Positions 1 to 9,157 of a stretch of 64,000 nt of DNA are shown in pieces. The stretch is from JAUIKM01 sp964445695. Its GTDB lineage: Bacteria; Bacteroidota; Ignavibacteria; Kapaibacteriales; UBA7675. Location: the NCBI GenBank assembly GCA_964445695.1, contig CAYULF010000009.1, positions 1-64,000 of the forward strand, written 5' to 3'. Under the pieces are notes generated by a model. It was not told the origin of the DNA. It saw nothing but the letters and a program-made list of their open reading frames with translations, and did no database searches. The position numbers and the translations under genes were made by a program. How positions within the stretch are numbered: the stretch's first letter is position 1; each line of letters opens with the position of its first letter.

Positions 1-1
1 T

Positions 2-121
2 ACACAAGAACTGACTTGATACACAAGAACTGACTTGATACACAAGAACTGACTTCGAACACAAGAACTGACTTCGAACACAAGAACTGACTTTAAACTC
101 AAGGACTGGCTTCAAACTCAA
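2..121. repeat. 19-bp tandem repeat array (about 6.3 copies)
   Basis: Six head-to-tail 19-bp units begin at 2, 21, 40, 59, 78 and 97, with a partial seventh unit to 121. The core is ACACAAGAACTGACTTSRA. Units 1-2 are identical, units 3-4 are identical, and units 5 and 6 are progressively diverged towards the right. The array probably continues to the left of the window, because base 1 fits the end of a preceding unit. The period is not a multiple of three, so it is unlikely to be coding. No function can be assigned. Confidence 0.95.
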
Positions 122-601
122 CGGTGCGGTTTTTGGACCTTTAACAAGGGGCCCCACCCCCGCCGCCACCTTTCCATTTTTTTCAACTTCCGTCCACCAC
201 CTCGCCACGCCGCTTTTTTGTTAACAACGTCACTCTGGACTTCTCTGCGGGTCACGCATCCCGTCTCATGCGGGACTCCCTGGTGCGGCGCGGCCGAATG
301 CTCCGGTTGCTTCGACACAGGCAACATGCACATGCCCCGCCGGGCGCACAAGTTTAAATACGCCAACGGGCGACTTACGCTGTTAAACGGTGCGAACTTT
401 GTGCTTAAACGCACAAAAACACTGAGTGGCATGCGACAGACCTGTGCAGAATCCACCGCGACATCCAAAACTGAGCGCTGAATTTAAAACTGCATCGCCG
501 CACGACGCGACACGGAATCAGTGGCTTCCGGCCCGTCATGCGGCGACAAACAAAAAGGTCATAAAAAGCAAGCCGCCCCGCAGGGAGGCGAAGCGACGGA
601 T
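122..601. other. Gene-free stretch between tandem repeat and cytochrome gene
   Basis: I see no convincing gene here. Open frames exist on both strands, but they have no ribosome-binding site, no recognisable motif and amino-acid compositions typical of noncoding DNA. The right part lies just downstream of the minus-strand cytochrome c gene. No clear terminator hairpin was found by eye. Confidence 0.5.
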
Positions 602-1585
602 TTAACCGGCCGGAGGCGTGAACACCTCTATCGGGTGATCGACGGGTTCGAGCGTCATCAGGTAGTCGTAGATGGCGCTGAGGTCGTCCTCCGTCATGTG
701 GGCGTAGACCAGCCATGGCATGATCGTCTGTTTGTCGCCCGGTTTGACGGCCGGCAGGCGGTAGGTGCTGTCCGCGTAGATTTTGAAGCGACGCACGAAC
801 ATTTCCTTCGTCCAGTTGCCCAGCCCGTTGGTTTTGTGCGGCGTCAGGTTGGGAGCGCGCACCACGCCCAGCCCCGGCATCAGGAATTCACGGCCGCCGG
901 CGTAACGCATCTCTTCCACGGGCCGACCGCCGTCAAAAGGCGTGTGACAGTCCGCACAGCCGGACGCCGTCGCCATATACTCGCCATAAGCTTTGGCTTC
1001 GCTGCGGGCGGGACGTTTGCTGTACTGCGGTTCCTGCGGCATCAGATTCATAATGATATTCATGGGGAACACGGGCTGCGAAGGCGGCACATCGTTTTCG
1101 ACAGCAGGCAGAGTGCGCAGGTAAGCCACCACGGCCTCTATATCCGCGCGGTCGAGCTTGCCGAAGGAGTGGTAGGGCATCAGCGGAAAGAGCGGGCGGC
1201 CGTCTTTGGACACGCCCATGGCGATGGCCCGGACGATTTCACCGTCGGTCCAGTCGCCCAGGTGCGCACTGGTGAGGTTGGGTGAGTAGAACTTGCCGGG
1301 CAGGCCCATGTCCTCGTTGAACTCCTCGCCGCCGGCGCCCAGAGTCGACGGCTTGACCGGTCCGGCGTACATGGTCCAATCGCGTTGCGAGTGACAATCC
1401 AGGCAGCCCATAACGCTGTTGGCCAGGTATTCGCCACGCTGCAGCTGTGCCGGCGTTGCTTTGATCGCAATATCTTCGGCGTCCGGCAAGGACGAAATGC
1501 GATACTCGGTATATCCGATAAATCCGAGGACGACCAAAACGACCAGACCGATCAGGACACCCACAACTTTGAGCAATGTTTTCAT
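602..1585 (-). CDS. Membrane-anchored diheme cytochrome c
   Basis: This 327-aa protein probably carries electrons in the periplasm. It starts with a lysine followed by a hydrophobic segment (about residues 4-27) that would be a membrane anchor or uncleaved signal. Two CxxCH haem-attachment motifs are visible: CLDCH in the N-terminal half and CADCH in the C-terminal half, each followed by a 'P.LT' segment typical of class I cytochrome c folds. This two-domain layout resembles the diheme cytochrome c subunits that partner membrane dehydrogenases. The frame stays open upstream, but the ATG at 1585 is chosen because it begins the hydrophobic signal directly. No oxidase or dehydrogenase partner gene is adjacent, so the electron donor and acceptor cannot be inferred. 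Haem binding is seen directly; the partner is unknown. Confidence 0.85.
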   Translation of the reverse strand: MKTLLKVVGVLIGLVVLVVLGFIGYTEYRISSLPDAEDIAIKATPAQLQRGEYLANSVMGCLDCHSQRDWTMYAGPVKPSTLGAGGEEFNEDMGLPGKFYSPNLTSAHLGDWTDGEIVRAIAMGVSKDGRPLFPLMPYHSFGKLDRADIEAVVAYLRTLPAVENDVPPSQPVFPMNIIMNLMPQEPQYSKRPARSEAKAYGEYMATASGCADCHTPFDGGRPVEEMRYAGGREFLMPGLGVVRAPNLTPHKTNGLGNWTKEMFVRRFKIYADSTYRLPAVKPGDKQTIMPWLVYAHMTEDDLSAIYDYLMTLEPVDHPIEVFTPPAG

Positions 1586-1783
1586 GGAATACCTGCAATT
1601 TGTTGGGAAGACGAGATGTGAAAATGCACACTCGGAGAGAAGCGGCCGACAAGCGGCGGGACACGGACCCGGGTTGATTTCCAACGCTGTACGGCGCCTC
1701 TAATTTGCGATATCGCGCCGAGGGACGCAAACGGCGCGCAATTTTCCGTTTCAGGCACAGCTGTGAGCGCGCAGCCAGACTGG

Positions 1784-1821
1784 TTTTAAGGGTTTTTCTT
1801 ATAGCATTTTCAGGGTTTTTC
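1784..1821. repeat. Imperfect 15-bp direct repeat, period 23
   Basis: The two copies are TTTTAAGGGTTTTTC at 1784 and TTTTCAGGGTTTTTC at 1807. A spacing of about two helical turns in a divergent promoter region would suit a regulator bound as a dimer on one DNA face. This is a sequence observation only; no regulator is known. Confidence 0.5.
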
Positions 1822-1904
1822 CGATTGTGATTTGCCTTGTTTGATGTTATGTTCTTGCTAATGGATGAATAAACACGCCCGGCATCGCATTCACGCCCTG
1901 TGGC

Positions 1905-1921
1905 GTTAACCACTGGTTAAC
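1905..1921. promoter_or_regulatory. Inverted repeat GTTAAC-N5-GTTAAC
   Basis: Two copies of the self-complementary hexamer GTTAAC are separated by CACTG, forming a 17-bp palindrome about 300 bp upstream of the first array gene. GTTAAC and other TTAA-containing words are common in this window, so the arrangement may be coincidental. Confidence 0.3.
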
Positions 1922-2219
1922 ACTTCTGTGCACGCAGATTTCCCTCCCGCATCGCAGCCCTGCCGGAACTGCCATCATCAGCGTGGCATCCTCACGATCA
2001 ACGGTTCTGCATAACGATTCAGATCACAATTGAATCGACTGGAGCCACTGTCCGCCCTCTTCTGCGCGCGGACGGCGCGTAATGTTGTTTAAGTCCGGAA
2101 CGGCCGATCGGTCTCTCACCGTTCCCCTCCCATTTGTTAACGGCGCATACCGTGCGCCGGCGGCAGGACTTTGCCTCCAGTTGATTTTTCGTTCCCATCT
2201 ACATCTACGGAGCTGTCTT

Positions 2220-5200
2220 ATGCTACAACGAAAGCGACACCTTGCATGCATTCTGGCCTGCTTTTGTTTAACCTTGCAGGGAATCACATTACAGGCGCAG
2301 AACTACGACCTGGACGTGGAGGAAATCCTGACGCCCGCCGACCTCTCCGTCGTTCAGGCGGGTTTTCCTGTTAACATTACAGTGGAAATCACCAATCAGG
2401 GGCCGGGCGTCTGTCCGTTCAGCATCATCGAAGTCGTGGTTAAAAACGGCCTGGGCGACCCCGTCTTCGGCCCCGAGTCCCACCTGCTCGGCAGCATTGC
2501 GCCGTTCCAGACCATCGTGCTCGACGCCGGCAACTGGACGCCAAATGAACTGGGCAACATGACAGTGAGCGCGCTCAACACGGTGCCGGACCTCAATCCG
2601 CTCAACGACGAGGCGACGGCCGCCGTAACGGTTGACGAGACAATTATCAGCCAGGCGCAGGCCATCACGGACGTGACAAGCTACATGTCCGCCAACAGTC
2701 CCTACTTCGCCGATCAGGTGGCATTTCTGTACAAAAAAGACGAGATGGACGTGGTTCAGCCGGTCGGCACGACCGTCGGCGACTACCGGGCGTCCTTTGA
2801 AACGACGCTGGACGCCAAAACCTATGTCTTCTGGACGGACAACGAACCGTCTGAAGAATGGACGCACTCCTCGACCTTTGTGCTGTACAACGCCTGGACC
2901 GGCGCAATTACAACACAGGACGCCGACTCGTGGCCGATGTTCAACAGCGTGGAATATTTAAATTTTACGGTTCAGGGAAACGAGTCGACGGAGCTCGTCT
3001 ACGGCACGTACATTGTCGGCCCCGACGACCCGACCACCTACGGCGTACAGGAACAACCGGCGACGACCGTCTGGGCGTTGATCGTCACGGGGAAAAACTG
3101 CAACGGAAAGAACGAACGCAAGTCGCGCGGCAAAGATCTGGATCGCGTTAAAAACTACTTAAACAACAATCCACGCGGACCACAAATCCCGGATGACAAC
3201 ATCAAAGTTGAATCCGGCACTAATCTGAGCGGTGCGACCAAAGAAGAGGTCTGCGACGCTCTGGACGAACTGCAGGACTGCGATAAACTCTACTTCTTCT
3301 ATCTGGGCCACGGCGCGCCGGAAGGCGAAGCGCTGCTCCGTGGCGGCAACATGTCCTGGGGCGATCTGGCAGAAAAACTCATTGAAAACGGCGCCGACGA
3401 AGTGTGCGCCTGCATCGAGGCCTGTTTTTCCGGCACCGCGATCCCGGCGTTCAAGAACGCGCGCGTCGACGGAGAACAGTTAAAAGGTGAGATTGTCACC
3501 TCTTCCAGCTCAACCAGAAAAACCAAACGCGACGACCCTCACGGAACATACTTTATCGAGGGACTGGAAGAATGCTCGGCGGACCTCAATGCCGACCGCG
3601 ACGGCGACGGCAAGATCTCCATTCGTGAAGCAGCCATCTGGGCTGCGGAGTCAAATCAGTCGGATGTCGGCTCTCGCGACCCGCAGTGGGCTACAATCGA
3701 CGACACGTCAATCACAACGTTCTACCGCAAACTCAGTCCGAGTCCAATAACCGAGCTGGGCGACATCGACTACATTTACTGCATTACTTGCTACAAGAAG
3801 GAAACCATCGTCCCCAAGGAAGGCGGCGGCAGCAAAACTGTTAAAGAAGACATCTGGGATACCCGGTTCTACGCCCTCTCAAAAGGCATCAACCGAAAGA
3901 CGCCCAAAACAGTCTCCGTCTCGTGTGACGGCGAGCAGGTCGGCACTTTCAGCGGCACGGCAACCGCCAATAAAAAGGTCTGCTTTGCTACCGTTCCCGG
4001 CAAATGCACCAAGAATGTTAAAGCCGAGTACGTAGACGACGGCACAGTGAAACAGGGTGACGATCGCGTCCAGCTGTCGTTTGAAGACGGCTTTACCTTG
4101 TCCGAATACCGCACGCGCACGTACGATCCCGGCGAACACATTTTACAGTCGTTCGCCATCGAGGCCGCCACCGGCAACACAATTCTGGCGACGGTTAACC
4201 AAATCTCGGGCTGGAACATTCAACTGTCGCATTCGACCTTGTCCGCCGCGGGCGTCCTCAATCCTGTTGAACTGTTTGTTACCGGCGACGTACCGACGAC
4301 GGCGACCTACGGCGGCCGTATCACGGGCGAGATTCGCGACACGACCGAAAACGACACATCCAGGATATACATCGACGCCTTTGTACACCGCACAAAGTAC
4401 AACGACCTGGCCGACGGCCAGCAGGCTTCGTTTAACGAAATAGAGCTGCACGGCGGCATCAACGCCCTGTCGGGCCTGGTGGATATCACCGAATCGACAA
4501 TCCACCTGCGGACGTCGACCAACTGCACGATTGGCACCAACGGAACTCTGTCCGCGTTTAACACGAGCATCGACGCCTCACTCGGCACCAATGCCCGCAT
4601 GATTGTCAACGGCACCCTAAACTGGAGCGCCTCATCACTGGTCAGACCGCTCGACGGCCTGGAACTCAACAGTCCGTCCGGCTACCTGGCCGGCGGCGGA
4701 ATACACGACAGTCATGGCGACGGGCTCAGGCTGGCAGGCAACTTTGCCGGGTTTGCATTCGACGGAGTTCATATCAGCGGCGCACTGCAGGACGGACTGG
4801 TGGCCGACGGCGCGACCAATCTGGTGGTTGAAGGTGCGGATATTGTCAACTCGACGGGCAACGACGTAACGCTGGTTAACACCTCTATCGTCAGCATGCT
4901 CAACTCCTATTACAATTCGTCTAAAGAATCCGTTGAAGTCGGCTCTACTCTCCTGCGCAACTGGACCACCTCCTTTATTGTCCTCAATCAGGACGGTGAG
5001 CCGTTAACAAATGCCAGTGTCGACGTCATCGACGCCTACGGCACAACGGTGGCGATGTTAACAGTCGATGCAAACGGCAACACGCCGAATATCGAACTGA
5101 CCGAATACGGACGCATCGGCAACACCTTCTACAACTTCACGCCGCACAGCATCGAAGTAACGTACAACACAAGCTCGCATGTGCAGGCCTATGCGGCGCA

Positions 5201-5540
5201 GGATTTACACACCGAAACAATTGTGCTTACCACGCCGGTGGTCATCACGGATGCACCGGACATACAGCGCAGCGCGGCCTTCAGTCCGGATGTAGAAGTA
5301 TTCCCGAATCCAGCCGGCGCGCGCGTCAACATGCGCATAACACTTCCGCAGGCCGGTGCGGGCCAATACATCATCTTCGATGCAAGCGGCCGCATTGTCG
5401 ACACGCAGCCGATAGCGCATCTGCCGGCGGGTGAAAACACACTACTGTTAAACACGAGCCGCTGGAGCAGCGGCGGATACTACTGCCTGATTCAAATTGG
5501 TGAGACGGAGGCTCTCGCGCGCATCAACGTCCTGCGCTGA
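2220..5540 (+). CDS. Secreted caspase-like (clan CD) protein with beta-helix and T9SS tail, array copy 1
   Basis: This 1,106-aa protein is predicted to cross the inner membrane by Sec and the outer membrane by T9SS. In order it shows a signal peptide ending LQAQ (residues 1-27), a CARDB-like Ig fold (about 25-135), a module ending in 'NAWTG..T.D..SWP' that may be a prodomain (140-270), and a caspase/legumain-like domain (283-450) with GHG (His364) and IEACFSG (Cys402). Next comes a canonical EF-hand loop DRDGDGKISIRE (about 458-469), a YCITCY pair (521/524), a beta-helix rich in 'GGGIHDS.GDGL' turns (740-940) and a Por_Secre_tail domain in the last 80 residues. The ATG at 2220 is chosen because it begins the signal peptide and follows GGAG at 2209; the frame is open further upstream. 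Peptidase activity is inferred from motifs; the substrate is unknown. Confidence 0.85.
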   Translation: MLQRKRHLACILACFCLTLQGITLQAQNYDLDVEEILTPADLSVVQAGFPVNITVEITNQGPGVCPFSIIEVVVKNGLGDPVFGPESHLLGSIAPFQTIVLDAGNWTPNELGNMTVSALNTVPDLNPLNDEATAAVTVDETIISQAQAITDVTSYMSANSPYFADQVAFLYKKDEMDVVQPVGTTVGDYRASFETTLDAKTYVFWTDNEPSEEWTHSSTFVLYNAWTGAITTQDADSWPMFNSVEYLNFTVQGNESTELVYGTYIVGPDDPTTYGVQEQPATTVWALIVTGKNCNGKNERKSRGKDLDRVKNYLNNNPRGPQIPDDNIKVESGTNLSGATKEEVCDALDELQDCDKLYFFYLGHGAPEGEALLRGGNMSWGDLAEKLIENGADEVCACIEACFSGTAIPAFKNARVDGEQLKGEIVTSSSSTRKTKRDDPHGTYFIEGLEECSADLNADRDGDGKISIREAAIWAAESNQSDVGSRDPQWATIDDTSITTFYRKLSPSPITELGDIDYIYCITCYKKETIVPKEGGGSKTVKEDIWDTRFYALSKGINRKTPKTVSVSCDGEQVGTFSGTATANKKVCFATVPGKCTKNVKAEYVDDGTVKQGDDRVQLSFEDGFTLSEYRTRTYDPGEHILQSFAIEAATGNTILATVNQISGWNIQLSHSTLSAAGVLNPVELFVTGDVPTTATYGGRITGEIRDTTENDTSRIYIDAFVHRTKYNDLADGQQASFNEIELHGGINALSGLVDITESTIHLRTSTNCTIGTNGTLSAFNTSIDASLGTNARMIVNGTLNWSASSLVRPLDGLELNSPSGYLAGGGIHDSHGDGLRLAGNFAGFAFDGVHISGALQDGLVADGATNLVVEGADIVNSTGNDVTLVNTSIVSMLNSYYNSSKESVEVGSTLLRNWTTSFIVLNQDGEPLTNASVDVIDAYGTTVAMLTVDANGNTPNIELTEYGRIGNTFYNFTPHSIEVTYNTSSHVQAYAAQDLHTETIVLTTPVVITDAPDIQRSAAFSPDVEVFPNPAGARVNMRITLPQAGAGQYIIFDASGRIVDTQPIAHLPAGENTLLLNTSRWSSGGYYCLIQIGETEALARINVLR

Positions 5541-5573
5541 TCTGTACAAACCCGACTGCGTCTCACTTGACCA

Positions 5574-5600
5574 GCTCCGGCGTTGTTGCGACGCCGGAGC
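5574..5600 (+). terminator. Hairpin after array copy 1
   Basis: A perfect 10-bp stem (GCTCCGGCGT / ACGCCGGAGC) with a 7-nt loop lies 33 bp after the stop of copy 1. The following ATTCTTTG is only moderately T-rich, so it may be a weak terminator or a processing/stability hairpin. Confidence 0.65.
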
Positions 5601-5659
5601 ATTCTTTGATCACTGCCGCCGACCAAAACGTTTTTGCAACCAAACCGGAGCACCTTTCC

Positions 5660-8600
5660 ATGACTGTATTCTACCGATTATTAACAAGCGTCTGCCTGGC
5701 AGTCTGTTTGACTTCACTTTCAACTGCAATGCTTTCGGCTCAGGATTTCGACATCGAAATCGACGCGATCACTTCGCCGCTTGACGGCGCGGTGATCAAC
5801 GCCGGGTTTTCAACTGAAATCACGCTGACACTGCACAACAACGGACCGGACATTTGCCCGTTCTCAATTCTGGAACTCAGCATCACAAATGGCGACGGCG
5901 AGACCGTATTCGGGCCGCAGGCTCACCTTGTCGGCAGCCTGGGACCCGGTGAATCCATGGACGTGAGCGTCGGCTCGTGGACGCCGAATCAAACAGGTGA
6001 GATGACTATCGACGCAATGAACACAACGCCGGACCTCGTACCCGACAACGACGCGGTTTCGTCCACCGTGATCGTGGACGAGGCGATTATCCCGCAGGAC
6101 GAAGCCATAGCCGAAGTGCTGGATTATCTGTCCGCAACGAATCCCTACTACGAAGGGCTCGTGGCTTTTCTGTTTAACAAGGATGAAAAAAATGTCGTAC
6201 AGCCGGTCGGAACAACATTCTCCGACTACGGCAACACTTTTACCAACCAACTGAGTACAAAGAGCTATTTTTTCTGGACGGACAACACGCCTGAAAACGA
6301 GTGGACGCACCCTTCATCCTTCCTCTGGTACAACGCCTGGACAGGTGAAATCTCCGAGCAGGAGTCCGAGTACTGGCCATTTATCGACGGGTCGGAATAC
6401 ACGGGTTTTATGACTGCGGGCAACTCGTCCAGCGAGCTGATCTATGGAACCTATGCAACCCACGCGCCGGACAATGTCACCTACGCCGCGCAGACGCAGC
6501 CTGGCACAACCACCTGGGCGCTGATTGTCACGGGCGACAACCTGACGGGCAGCGGAGAACGCAAAGCGCGTGAAAACGATATTAAACGCATCAAAAATTA
6601 CTTGAACAACAATCCACGCGGACCGCAAATCCCCGACGGCAATATCAAGGTCGCTTCCGGCACGAACACCGGCGGCGCAACAAAACAACAGGTCTGCGAC
6701 TCCCTCGACGCATTTGAAGGCTGCGACAAACTGTATTTCTTCTACGGCGGTCACGGCTCCAAGGACGGCAAAGCAGTGCTGGAGGGCGGCGATATGAGCT
6801 GGGAGGAACTGGCCTGCAAACTGCTCGACAACGGCGCCAAGGAAGTCTGTGTTACCATCGAAGCCTGCCACTCGGGTACGGCCATCCCGGCCCTGCGCGA
6901 CAAACGCGGCCCCAACGGCGAACAGTTAAAAGGTGAATTTGTCGTTTCCTCAAGCGCCGCGCTCGAAACCAAACGCGACGACAACTGCGGCACGCCGTTT
7001 TACAAGGGCCTCGAGAAATGTTCCAACGACATCAGCGCAGATCGCGACGGCAACGGTAAAATCACACCGCGCGAAGCTTTCATCTGGGCCGCCGAAACCG
7101 ACCCTTGCGTCGGCGACCGCGACCCGCAGTGGGGCACGATCGACGACGACGAAGTCATAACCTTTTACCGCAAACTGAAGCCGAAGAACAAGGTCAAAAA
7201 GGACGGCATTCACTTTTACCTCTGCACAACCTGTTTTATTCGCGAGACATACAGCACAACGGACTCGGACAGTGACGGCGACGGTGGAGGCGAAGGCGGG
7301 GGTGAACAGACGGTCGAGAAAGAAACCTTCTGGGAAACGCGCGTCTACGCCTTGTCCAAAGGCCGCAACCGCACGCCCAAAAAAGCAATTGTCGTCTACT
7401 GCGGCAAAGATTCAATCGCGACGTTTAACAAACCGCTGACCGGCAACAAACCGCTCTGTTTCGCCACGCTCGACAAACCCTGCAAAAAAGGACTGCGGCT
7501 GCGCTACGTTCAGAATTCAATTGTCAAAGGCGGCTCGGACCGCATCCAGCTCGACTTTGAAGACGGCATCACAACCGTGGAATACCGCACGCGCACCTAC
7601 GATCCCGGCGAGCACATTTTTCACTCCTTCCCCATCGAAGCCGCCACGGGCAATACCATCGTGAGCAGCGTGGACGCCGTCCCGGGCTGGGGACTGACCG
7701 TCGCACCGGTGACAATGGCGGCCGCGGGCGTAATTAACCCGGTCGAAATGTTTTTAACCGGCGACGTTCCGACTACGGCGGTGTACGGCGCCGGCATATT
7801 TGCCGAAGTACGCGACACAACCGAGGACGACACAAGCCACATCTATCTGGACGCGCTGCTGCGCCGCACGCAGAACAACGATCTGGACGACGGAAAAATC
7901 GCATCGTACAACGAACTTAACCTCTACGGCGGCATTAACGCCTACCTCGGCCTTGTCGACATCACCGAGTCGTCCATTCACATTAAAACAGCGACGACCT
8001 GCACGATCGGCGCATCGGGTTCGCTGACGACATACAACACCAGCATCGACTCGGAAATCGGCATTGACTACAGCTTTGTTGTTAACGGATCGATAAACTG
8101 GCAGGCTTCATCGCTGGTTCGACCGCTGGACGGCTTGGAACTCAACGGCGCGAGCGGCCTGATCGACGGCGGCGGCATCCACGACTCCAAGGGCGACGGC
8201 CTGCGATTGAACGGCAACTTCGCTCTGATGGACTTCAACAGCGTTGAAATCACCAACTCGGCGCAGGACGGCCTGGTGGCCGATGCGGCTTTTAACCTGG
8301 TGGTCGAAGGAGCGGACATCGACAATTCGGGCGGCAACGACGTGGTGCTTGTCAACTCGTCGATTGTCACCATGCTCGACTCCTACTACGATGCAGCCAA
8401 GGAAACCGCGGACGTCAACTCCATCCTGGTGCGCAACTGGACGACCTCGTTCATCGTGCAGAATCAGGACGGCGAGCCTTTAACAAATGCCAACGTCACA
8501 ATTCAGGATGCCTTCGGCTCCACGGTGGCCGTGTTAACGGTCGACGTCGACGGCAATACGTCCAACGTGGAGTTAACGGAATACGGCCGCATCGGCAACA

Positions 8601-9013
8601 CATTCTACAACTTCACGCCGCACAATCTGACCGTAACGTTCGGCACGACGGCGCATGTGGAAGCCTACACCGCAGACGACTACGGCCCGCATCAGATCGT
8701 TCTCACAACGCCTTTGATAACCGATGCGCCGGAACGCGAGAGACCGACTTCGCTCAGTCCAGAGATTGAAGTCTATCCGAATCCGGCCGGCGACCGCGTG
8801 CATCTGAGTTTTGAGCTCGAACACGCGGCCGAAGCTCAGTACATGGTCGTCGACGCGCATGGCCGCATCGTCGACGCGCAGCGTTTAACGCGCCTGCAGG
8901 CCGGCCCCAACACACTCGTATTCGACAGCAGTCGCTGGAGCAGCGGCACCTACTACTGTATCGTGCACGCCGGAGCAAGCGAAGCCATCGCGCGCATCCG
9001 CATCGTGCGTTAA
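5660..9013 (+). CDS. Secreted caspase-like protein with beta-helix and T9SS tail, array copy 2
   Basis: This 1,117-aa paralog has the same plan as copy 1: signal peptide ending MLSAQ, CARDB-like domain, possible prodomain, caspase-like domain with GGHG (His365) and IEACHSG (Cys403), EF-hand-like loop DRDGNGKITPRE, YLCTTCF cysteine pair, beta-helix and a tail with SRWSSGTYYC. It differs by a low-complexity acidic/glycine linker (SDSDGDGGGEGGGEQT) just after the cysteine pair, about 20 residues longer than in copy 1, which accounts for its greater length. The frame is open further upstream, but the ATG at 5660 begins the signal peptide. It shares NNNPRGPQIPD.NIKV with copy 1, which suggests a close relationship. 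Catalytic assignment is inference from the conserved dyad. Confidence 0.85.
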   Translation: MTVFYRLLTSVCLAVCLTSLSTAMLSAQDFDIEIDAITSPLDGAVINAGFSTEITLTLHNNGPDICPFSILELSITNGDGETVFGPQAHLVGSLGPGESMDVSVGSWTPNQTGEMTIDAMNTTPDLVPDNDAVSSTVIVDEAIIPQDEAIAEVLDYLSATNPYYEGLVAFLFNKDEKNVVQPVGTTFSDYGNTFTNQLSTKSYFFWTDNTPENEWTHPSSFLWYNAWTGEISEQESEYWPFIDGSEYTGFMTAGNSSSELIYGTYATHAPDNVTYAAQTQPGTTTWALIVTGDNLTGSGERKARENDIKRIKNYLNNNPRGPQIPDGNIKVASGTNTGGATKQQVCDSLDAFEGCDKLYFFYGGHGSKDGKAVLEGGDMSWEELACKLLDNGAKEVCVTIEACHSGTAIPALRDKRGPNGEQLKGEFVVSSSAALETKRDDNCGTPFYKGLEKCSNDISADRDGNGKITPREAFIWAAETDPCVGDRDPQWGTIDDDEVITFYRKLKPKNKVKKDGIHFYLCTTCFIRETYSTTDSDSDGDGGGEGGGEQTVEKETFWETRVYALSKGRNRTPKKAIVVYCGKDSIATFNKPLTGNKPLCFATLDKPCKKGLRLRYVQNSIVKGGSDRIQLDFEDGITTVEYRTRTYDPGEHIFHSFPIEAATGNTIVSSVDAVPGWGLTVAPVTMAAAGVINPVEMFLTGDVPTTAVYGAGIFAEVRDTTEDDTSHIYLDALLRRTQNNDLDDGKIASYNELNLYGGINAYLGLVDITESSIHIKTATTCTIGASGSLTTYNTSIDSEIGIDYSFVVNGSINWQASSLVRPLDGLELNGASGLIDGGGIHDSKGDGLRLNGNFALMDFNSVEITNSAQDGLVADAAFNLVVEGADIDNSGGNDVVLVNSSIVTMLDSYYDAAKETADVNSILVRNWTTSFIVQNQDGEPLTNANVTIQDAFGSTVAVLTVDVDGNTSNVELTEYGRIGNTFYNFTPHNLTVTFGTTAHVEAYTADDYGPHQIVLTTPLITDAPERERPTSLSPEIEVYPNPAGDRVHLSFELEHAAEAQYMVVDAHGRIVDAQRLTRLQAGPNTLVFDSSRWSSGTYYCIVHAGASEAIARIRIVR

Positions 9014-9032
9014 ACAGAGCCGCAGGACTGTT

Positions 9033-9060
9033 AACCGGCCGGGCTCACGTCCGGCCGGTT
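9033..9060 (+). terminator. Hairpin after array copy 2
   Basis: A perfect 10-bp stem (AACCGGCCGG / CCGGCCGGTT) with an 8-nt loop lies 19 bp after the stop of copy 2. It has no strong T-tract. Its sequence is unrelated to the hairpins after the other copies. Confidence 0.65.
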
Positions 9061-9157
9061 GATCTGTACATACCACAATTACAGGCGCGTTTCCAACACC
9101 CGAATTAACTACCCGGCAGATCACAATTGCCGCTTCAACAATCAAAGGACTACACAA

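Larger units (their letters stand above)
1586..2219. promoter_or_regulatory. Divergent intergenic region upstream of caspase-like array
   Basis: This 634-bp region lies between the divergent cytochrome c gene and the first array gene. It is AT-richer than its surroundings around 1780-1870 and probably holds promoters for both directions. It contains an imperfect 15-bp direct repeat (1784-1798 and 1807-1821, 14 of 15 bases identical, period 23) and a GTTAAC-CACTG-GTTAAC inverted repeat at 1905-1921. I cannot fix -35/-10 or Bacteroidota-type -33/-7 boxes with confidence. No gene was found inside. Confidence 0.5.

Noticed and set aside
1..121. Possible CRISPR array
   Set aside because: The 19-bp units are directly adjacent, with no unique spacers, so this is a simple tandem repeat. 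No cas genes are in the window.
521..1285. Plus-strand open frame of 254 codons opposite the cytochrome gene
   Set aside because: It overlaps the well-supported cytochrome c gene and has the His/Arg/Val-rich composition typical of antisense frames in GC-rich DNA.
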